Assembly (NCBI GenBank): GCA_024228555.1
Contig: JAAETI010000996.1
Location: 1-54,275, forward strand
DNA from: a bacterium
GTDB taxonomy: Bacteria; Actinomycetota; Acidimicrobiia; Spongiisociales; UBA5794
Reading direction: 5' to 3'
DNA length: 54,275 bases
The notes beneath the pieces were generated by a model that ran no database searches, was not told the origin of the DNA, and saw only the letters and a program-made list of their open reading frames with translations. How positions within the stretch are numbered: position 1 is the stretch's first letter; every line of letters starts with the position of its first letter. Made by a program: the position numbers and the translations under genes. Positions 48,896 through 54,275 of the stretch are shown here, piece by piece.

Positions 48896-51800
48896 TCACC
48901 GGCGCGTTATCAAGGAATCCGGGACAGAAACCTCGATGGACTCAATCTCACCGCCGCGTTCGAAGACCGCGCCACTTGTCGACCGGTCCAAAGTCATTCC
49001 GGAGAAGGTAGAGACGCTGCCGCCGCGACGTTTCACCAAGGCCGTTCCCTCACCGCCACCGAAGCGATAGATGATGGGGATCTGGCAATACGTGAAAGCA
49101 AGCGCGTCAGAAGGAACCTCCAGAGTCTGGGATCGGCCAACCACGTCGCAAAATGTCCAGCCCCGCGGCTGTGTAAGGAACTCCCTGCGACGTAGCAAAA
49201 CCGGATCGAATCTGACCGTTCCAGCTTCGATGCGCACGCCCAACTCACCCCAACGAGTGAGTATCTCTTCTTTGACTTGACCGGTCATCCCCGGCTGTTG
49301 CGCCCCCATATGAGCGGGTGAGTGAGAGTAAGGGTCCGTAGGGAACGCACCATATTGGGCCGGACTCTTCTCAGAGCTGAGCCCACTCCGCACCCGGTAA
49401 TAGGCCTCGGCCAAACCGACCTGGAGGTCTGCGGATTCCCCTGCGGTGCGTGCCTGCCAGAAGGCCTCCTGTACCGCCAGCAGCAGCTTTGTGACCATAT
49501 GCCAGTAGATAGAGCCAAGCCCCTCGAACTTGTACATCGATCCGGACCGACCCGTGAAACGCTTGTGATGAAACACGTCTTCGAAGAGCTCTTCTACCAG
49601 GCCACGATGGAGCTCGACCAGATCGGCCCAAGCTGGCTGTGCGCCGAGATGCTCGAGCACATCGCCAAGGCTCGCCAGGTCGGGGATCGTCGGAGCGAAA
49701 CGGTAGACGCCGAGAGCGTCCCGCTCGATGAGCGTCGTAGCGTTGACGTCGACTAGCGCCGCGAGCAGCGGATTGGCCTCAACATCCCCAGCCGGCAGCG
49801 TGTTCCTGTCGAGAAAACTCGGCAGCATTCGTGCCGGATACAGCATGAAACTGTTCTGATCTGGTCGATAGAGCGGGCTTTCGTATAGGGCATCAACGAT
49901 GGCCAACACATCGTGAGACGTCGCCAAGCCGGAACTCATCGCCGCGACCTGTCCCTCGAGCATGACAGGGAGGTGATCGATGGACATCTTCCGGTCCTCG
50001 TCCAACCCGTTGACAAGGTTGTATGAGTGGTACAAGCCGGATTCCTGCCGATTGGCCCGGATGCTGTGGTCTGCGTAGTTGCGCGCCACCCGACAGAAGT
50101 CCATCACAGTGTCAGCATCTACCGTGGCTCGGCCAGACAGCCCGCGTTCGTAGACCCTCGCCCGGTACTCGGAGTAGGCAGCTCCCAGCAGATCCAGCAG
50201 TTCCTTGCGCGTACTCTCGTCTACGGTGGGTTGCTCGAGACAGTTTCGGTGGGTTTCTAGTGCTACCAGCGTCTGTTCCAACCATGTCACGACCTCGGCC
50301 GAGATGGCGAGGTCGGTCCCCGCAAAGGAGTCGAACAGTCCCTCGCAGAAGGCGAGGTAGCGGCGCAGGTACGCCAAGGTGACCATCGAGGTCCCGTAGC
50401 CGACCAGGGCATTGTTGGCGTCATTCCACTCTGGTCGTTGCGTGTTCATCCAGATGCCGCCATCGACGACCAGATTGCCCAGCTTGGCCAACGCGGGGAC
50501 CAGAAGCTTCTCGGCCAAGGTCACGTGTAGGACGTTGCCATGATCATCCGTCAGTAGCTTTCCGTCGGATCCGATCGTCGCGGTGCGATCGTCCAGCTCG
50601 CGGGCCCGGTCGCGGTCGAAGTCAATGGTGTTCTTGCTGTCGCCAAGGATCGCCTCGTAAGGGCGGAGCCGGTAGGGCACATCCGCATAACTGAACACCT
50701 GTCGGTTCACCATCGACAGCAGCGCATTTGCATCGAAGGAGTGCAGATTCTCGAGCAGCCGGAGCAGATAGACGATCTGGTGATCGCCCCAGTATCCGAT
50801 GTTGCCCCACGGATCATCTGGATCGGGCACCTCCCAATCAATACCGTCACCGGTGATTCGATACGGGTTGAAACCGTCGACGGTCGAAGCATTCACGAAC
50901 TTGGCAACGACGCTGGTCAGATAGTCGGGGAAGCTAAAACAAAGCGCTTCCCAATTCTGGAAGATGTCGCGCCAATTGCCCTGGTAGTCGAGGATCTGGT
51001 TGCCGTCGTCGTCTTGAACGTTGATGGCGAACGTGTTCCAAGGCCGACTGGGGTCACCGTGTCTGCGACTGAAGGTGAGGGGTAAGTATTCGTGGCAGAG
51101 GCGTTCCAGATCCGGATCGTTTCTCTCAGCGGCTTGGGAGATCAGATCTCGGCGACCGATGCGCTCGCCGAGCGACTCCAACCATGAACGGTGAACACGA
51201 TAGACACCGTGGTTCCGATCACCGATGAACCGCGCCAAGTCGGCTATAGGCACAGCACCGTTGCTCACAAACACGCCTCCCCGCATGCAGTTGAACAGGG
51301 TGTTGGCGAGATGGTGGGTCGTAGCGATCCGGTCATCGGTGCATTGCTCGCCGTCTGCCGTGGCAATGAGATCACGCAGGCGCATAGAGCCTTGATCAAC
51401 GTCCGCGACAACTTCCCGCGTCAGATCAGAGCCGTCAAGCAGTTCGGCGCGGCGGCTCTGAACCTGAAGCTGCGTCTGATGGACGTCGGCCACGATGAGC
51501 CATGACTTGGGACTGTCGTCGCGGAACTCGATGGTCGAGTTGATCAGGTAATTGCTGCGAGTCCCCTTTGCAAGACGCTCGCCGTTGAGGGTTTGCCCTT
51601 TCCGAAAAGCTACGACTGCATCATCGGTAAGCATGACTTGCGAGTCCGGCAGGCCAATCGAAAAGACAATGTTGGCGTGCAACGATTCGGCAGGCTCAGC
51701 GCGGTCGTGGATACGTGACTCGAGCGAATAGATAGCCATCGTTGTCGATGGATCTAGTTCATTGCGGCGATACGCTTCCACGAGCGTGCTGCGCTCTTGC

Positions 51801-52372
51801 TGCAAACCGAGTGGGACGTTCGCCGGCATGACGTTGAGAAGCCCGTCCAGGACTTCGATACTGGTGGGGGCCGTCGGCTGGCTCCTAATGAGGGTCGAGG
51901 TTCGAACGAAGCCGTATTCGGCAGAGGTGCGCCATTTGTAGCGGAACGTGAGCCCGAGGTCGTCGCGGGTTTCCTCGAACACGACTGTGTCACCGAGGAG
52001 GCTCTTGTAGATGTTGCGTGTGACCGCGGTCACCGCCGCCGTCGCGGCAAAGGGCTCCCAGATCACCACCGAGCCGTCATGAACAAGACGCAGCAACGTG
52101 AATGGCCCCGTCGATCCGCCGGCCCGATACAGCCGATCGTCCGTTTCGTATGGGAACAGGGATCGTTCCGGCTCCACCCGACCGGCAGCGAGACCACCGC
52201 CACTCGACACATACATCCAATGGTCGGAGTTGCTGACAATGCTCATCAGGAACGGGGACATGCGATCGAAGCCACCGATGCGATACATCTCGACACCGTC
52301 GAGATCAGCAAGCTGACCCGTCACTGGGTTCACGTTCTCATCGCAGGATGCTTTGCTTTGGCCGTGGGTCAT
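48896..52372 (-). CDS. Large cytosolic glycoside-active (alpha/alpha)6-type protein, possible beta-glucan phosphorylase
   Basis: A 1158-residue protein without a signal peptide. The first 330 residues form a beta-sandwich-like N-terminal domain (MSPFLMSIVSNSDHWMYVSS, SLFPYETDDRLY); the middle and end are helical, as in GH94/GH149/GH161-type phosphorylases, with YQGNWRDIFQNWEALC near 478 and VDGGIWMNTQRPEW near 660. I cannot identify the family from motifs, and no catalytic Asp is assigned. It lies 145 nt from the GH16 gene on the same strand, which suggests intracellular breakdown of laminarin or related oligosaccharides. Phosphorylase against hydrolase is open. The first codon overlaps the stop of the HIT remnant. 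Confidence 0.6.
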   Translation of the reverse strand: MTHGQSKASCDENVNPVTGQLADLDGVEMYRIGGFDRMSPFLMSIVSNSDHWMYVSSGGGLAAGRVEPERSLFPYETDDRLYRAGGSTGPFTLLRLVHDGSVVIWEPFAATAAVTAVTRNIYKSLLGDTVVFEETRDDLGLTFRYKWRTSAEYGFVRTSTLIRSQPTAPTSIEVLDGLLNVMPANVPLGLQQERSTLVEAYRRNELDPSTTMAIYSLESRIHDRAEPAESLHANIVFSIGLPDSQVMLTDDAVVAFRKGQTLNGERLAKGTRSNYLINSTIEFRDDSPKSWLIVADVHQTQLQVQSRRAELLDGSDLTREVVADVDQGSMRLRDLIATADGEQCTDDRIATTHHLANTLFNCMRGGVFVSNGAVPIADLARFIGDRNHGVYRVHRSWLESLGERIGRRDLISQAAERNDPDLERLCHEYLPLTFSRRHGDPSRPWNTFAINVQDDDGNQILDYQGNWRDIFQNWEALCFSFPDYLTSVVAKFVNASTVDGFNPYRITGDGIDWEVPDPDDPWGNIGYWGDHQIVYLLRLLENLHSFDANALLSMVNRQVFSYADVPYRLRPYEAILGDSKNTIDFDRDRARELDDRTATIGSDGKLLTDDHGNVLHVTLAEKLLVPALAKLGNLVVDGGIWMNTQRPEWNDANNALVGYGTSMVTLAYLRRYLAFCEGLFDSFAGTDLAISAEVVTWLEQTLVALETHRNCLEQPTVDESTRKELLDLLGAAYSEYRARVYERGLSGRATVDADTVMDFCRVARNYADHSIRANRQESGLYHSYNLVNGLDEDRKMSIDHLPVMLEGQVAAMSSGLATSHDVLAIVDALYESPLYRPDQNSFMLYPARMLPSFLDRNTLPAGDVEANPLLAALVDVNATTLIERDALGVYRFAPTIPDLASLGDVLEHLGAQPAWADLVELHRGLVEELFEDVFHHKRFTGRSGSMYKFEGLGSIYWHMVTKLLLAVQEAFWQARTAGESADLQVGLAEAYYRVRSGLSSEKSPAQYGAFPTDPYSHSPAHMGAQQPGMTGQVKEEILTRWGELGVRIEAGTVRFDPVLLRRREFLTQPRGWTFCDVVGRSQTLEVPSDALAFTYCQIPIIYRFGGGEGTALVKRRGGSVSTFSGMTLDRSTSGAVFERGGEIESIEVSVPDSLITRR

Positions 52373-52639
52373 GGCTTCTTCTCGTCGGTCGCACGCATCT
52401 TATTGCCAGCAATCCGAAGCCAGGTTGGACACACGCTGCCAGGTCGTCGGCGGTGAGGTCGAACAGGTCGGTTGCGTGCGAACCAGGGATCACAAGGACG
52501 TGGCCAGAGGTCACAGGGTTAGTGTCCATGAACGCGATCGCCTTTTCGCTTTGAGCAATCGTGGTCGATGAGACCTCGCCTGCGACGATTCCGAGAAGAT
52601 GCAGTCCTTGTTTGGTGCTGGTTGATGGGTCCCTGTCAT
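52372..52639 (-). pseudogene. HIT-family gene, frameshifted and truncated
   Basis: From ATG 52639 the protein starts MTGTHQPAPNKDCIF, then one base is missing inside the Cys codon expected for the DCIFC motif (near 52593). In the next frame it continues GIVAGEVSSTT, FMDTNPVTSGHVLVIP and DLFDLTADDLAAC, all HIT-like. The catalytic HxHxH half is absent, and the reading frame changes again before a stop that overlaps the next gene. It is therefore non-functional as read, unless the base losses are sequencing errors; the missing His motif argues for real decay. Confidence 0.65.
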
Positions 52640-52651
52640 AGTCCAATTGTC

Positions 52652-52885
52652 TCACGGACTCTTGTTGCTGTCGCGTTGAGTCAGTTGCCCAGCCAATTCG
52701 ACCAGAGCCTTGGCGGTTGCCTTGGTGTCCGGTTCGACCTTGCGATGATCTTGACTCGGCGTCCATTCCTGGTGACAACAACCCGCGACACCTTGCAGCA
52801 GTTCATCGTTTCGCGAACCAAAGCAGGTTGACCTGTGCGCTGAAAGCACCGCTAGCACGGGGTGCGTTGTCTCGCTCGCCGTCAC
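52652..52885 (-). CDS. Possible small protein of unknown function
   Basis: A 77-residue frame with GTG start and coding-like third-base choice in its C-terminal half (KVEPDTKATAKALVELAGQL). It is followed 12 nt later by the start of the HIT remnant on the same strand. No ribosome-binding site or family match was seen; it may be an artefact or part of a decayed region. Confidence 0.3.
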   Translation of the reverse strand: MTASETTHPVLAVLSAHRSTCFGSRNDELLQGVAGCCHQEWTPSQDHRKVEPDTKATAKALVELAGQLTQRDSNKSP

Positions 52886-53029
52886 CGGTCACTACGAAGC
52901 AGCCGCGGACCAGATTCCCGACGACGCGGCATCCCGAGGCTCGAGTCCGCGCTGCTGGCCACTCCAGATCGCCGATTGCGACCTCTGGTGCGCGAATAGC
53001 TAGCCAGGGCTGCCGGAGGGCTTTAGGAC

Positions 53030-54234
53030 GTGAGGAACCACTCGGACCAGTACATCGCAGTCGGCTTTGCGCTGTTTGTCATCTTGGGTGTCGCCTATGT
53101 GTTGTACCGGCCGCGGGTGCAGCAGTCCAAGCAATACCAGGCGACTGTGGTGCCGCTGGCAAACATCATGGATGTCGGGTTCATCGTGCTGTCGCCCGCG
53201 GTCGTGCTATTGGCGGATTCTCTGCTCCCTTGGTGATGCTCGGTGTGTGCCTTGTGGCGATAGCGGCCGGTTTCGTGATGGCTTACAACATTCGGCACTA
53301 CGAGCCACTGCGGGATACAGAGGACCCTGTCACCAAGGTCGAGCGAACCGCACAGTGGGCACTCCTGGGCGCCTCGGTTGTCAACATCGCCTACTACACG
53401 CTGCTGCTCATGGCGCTCTTCCTGTTGCCGTTCGATGCATTCACGACGGGTCGCCAGGCGTTCTGGGGCACGCTCTACCTGACTGCAATCGCCATTGTCG
53501 GCTACTTGGGAGGGATGGACTGGCTCAACAAGCAGGGGGATCGAACCACGGCATTCAACCTGGCCGCCGTCTTTGGTGTCTTGGTTGCCTTCTTGATCTA
53601 CAACGTGCAGGAGACACTCGGCGGTCGCTGGGCGCTTGGAGAATCACCGACACCGGGGGTGGAGGAGTTTCGCAAGATCATCGGGCTCTTTGCCGTGGTG
53701 CAGGGTTTTGAGGCGGCCCGATACATCGGGATTCGGTTCAGCGCCAAGCAACGGATCTCCACGATGCGGATCGCCCAGGGCATCGCCACGATTGTCTTCG
53801 TCGGGCTCATAGCCTCAATCCTGGTGCTCTTCTTGCCCCCGGGAGGAGTTGAGCCCGACGGCACCGCCATCTTCGTTGTGTCGGACAAGGTCGGCGCATC
53901 CATGCCCTACCTGCTGCTGCTCGCCGCGATCGGTAGCCAGACCTATGCGATCATCGGCGCCACCTCGTCGCGTAGCGACATGCTCGTCAGCGCCAAAGTC
54001 CCGCGACGCGTCAGCTTCCTCGTCATCCTCATACCCGCCATCCTCGTCGTGATCTTCACCGACGTGAACGTCGTCGTGAACCTCGCCTCGCGAGTGTTCG
54101 CCGCCTACTTCCTGACCCAGGCGTTTCTCGCAAGCATCCTTGCCCGCCGCAAGAGCGACTGGGGAGCTCTGGCCGGCTCCACGGTTGTGGGCCTGGCCAT
54201 GGCCACGATCCTGATCTTCGGCCTGCCTCTCTAG
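53030..54234 (+). pseudogene. Polytopic membrane protein, frameshifted near residue 65
   Basis: From GTG 53030 (GGAGGG 9 nt upstream) the frame gives an N-terminal TM (YIAVGFALFVILGVAYVLY) and the start of a second (IMDVGFIVLSPAVVLLA), then stops at 53236. The neighbouring frame continues at about 53220 with APLVMLGVCLVAIAAGFVMAY and runs to 54234 with about nine more TM segments. Together they read as one transporter-like protein of about 400 residues; one missing base near 53215-53228 explains the split. The family is not recognised, though APC-type permeases are possible. The final TM region ends IFGLPL. Confidence 0.65.
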
Positions 54235-54254
54235 CTGCGGAGGTGGTGTGACCG

Positions 54255-54275
54255 GTGAACACCGAGGAAGACAAA
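54255..54275 (+). CDS. Possible start of a gene cut by the right edge
   Basis: GGAGG at 54239-54243 is followed by several GTG codons (54246, 54248, 54255); the one at 54255 opens NTEEDK and is 11 nt from the ribosome-binding site. Only seven codons are visible, so the frame is uncertain. Confidence 0.25.

Noticed and set aside
52717-53200. N-terminal extension in frame with the second half of the membrane protein
   Set aside because: The extension is Arg/Pro-rich with no homology signal, while the first TM segments are found in the other frame after a good ribosome-binding site. A frameshift explains the data better.

Overview
The window looks like chromosomal DNA from a GC-rich actinobacterium, most likely Acidimicrobiia or a relative. 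It carries a mycothiol-dependent-type enzyme, a WhiB regulator, an F420-dependent oxidoreductase and a Cdc48-like ATPase, and many start codons follow a -10 box directly, as in leaderless mRNA. No rRNA, tRNA, insertion sequence, prophage or CRISPR array was found. No gene-free stretch exceeds 300 bases; the longest, 43406-43662 and 32524-32739, hold only short palindromes or A-rich spacer.

Layout. 1-5 kb: mycothiol-type enzyme (cut by the left edge), DsbA-like protein, DEDDh exonuclease/GIY-YIG fusion, Cdc48-like AAA ATPase. 5-12 kb: histidine biosynthesis, with hisA divergent from a TrpR-like regulator gene followed by hisG-D-C-B-H-F-IE. All downstream his genes overlap, and a CTAG-containing inverted repeat sits between the two arms. 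No hisN is present. 12-20 kb: a TlpA-like lipoprotein with an Lgt-like membrane protein, an SLH-type surface protein, a second TlpA-like lipoprotein, fadD-like gene, trpD, a lipoprotein, whiB, a gamma-glutamylcyclotransferase-like gene. 20-24 kb: a sulfur-handling operon (HTH-PocR regulator, SQR-like flavoprotein, DUF1641, DsrC/TusE-like, DsrE-like) behind a perfect CRP-type site, then DUF302 and rnpB. 24-43 kb: housekeeping and membrane genes (response regulator, aquaporin, F420 enzyme, split TauE/SafE pair, Nif3, PPK2, Ig-repeat surface protein, msrA, histidine kinase, S10 peptidase, PspC, NfeD, MscS-like, MFS exporter, K+ channel, dodecin). 43-52 kb: a 1695-residue secreted GH16 beta-glucanase and an 1158-residue protein that may be a glucan-active phosphorylase, together suggesting beta-glucan use. 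52-54 kb: a decayed HIT gene and a frameshifted membrane protein.

The strongest unusual signal is at 14142-14753 on the minus strand. A thioredoxin-like lipoprotein frame is interrupted by one TGA exactly where the first Cys of CxxC should be (U-G-S-C), and the next 40 nt fold into a two-part hairpin at the distance expected of a bacterial SECIS element. I read it as a probable selenoprotein. A second window-wide signal is a TAnnnT box 6-7 nt before the start codon of about twelve genes.
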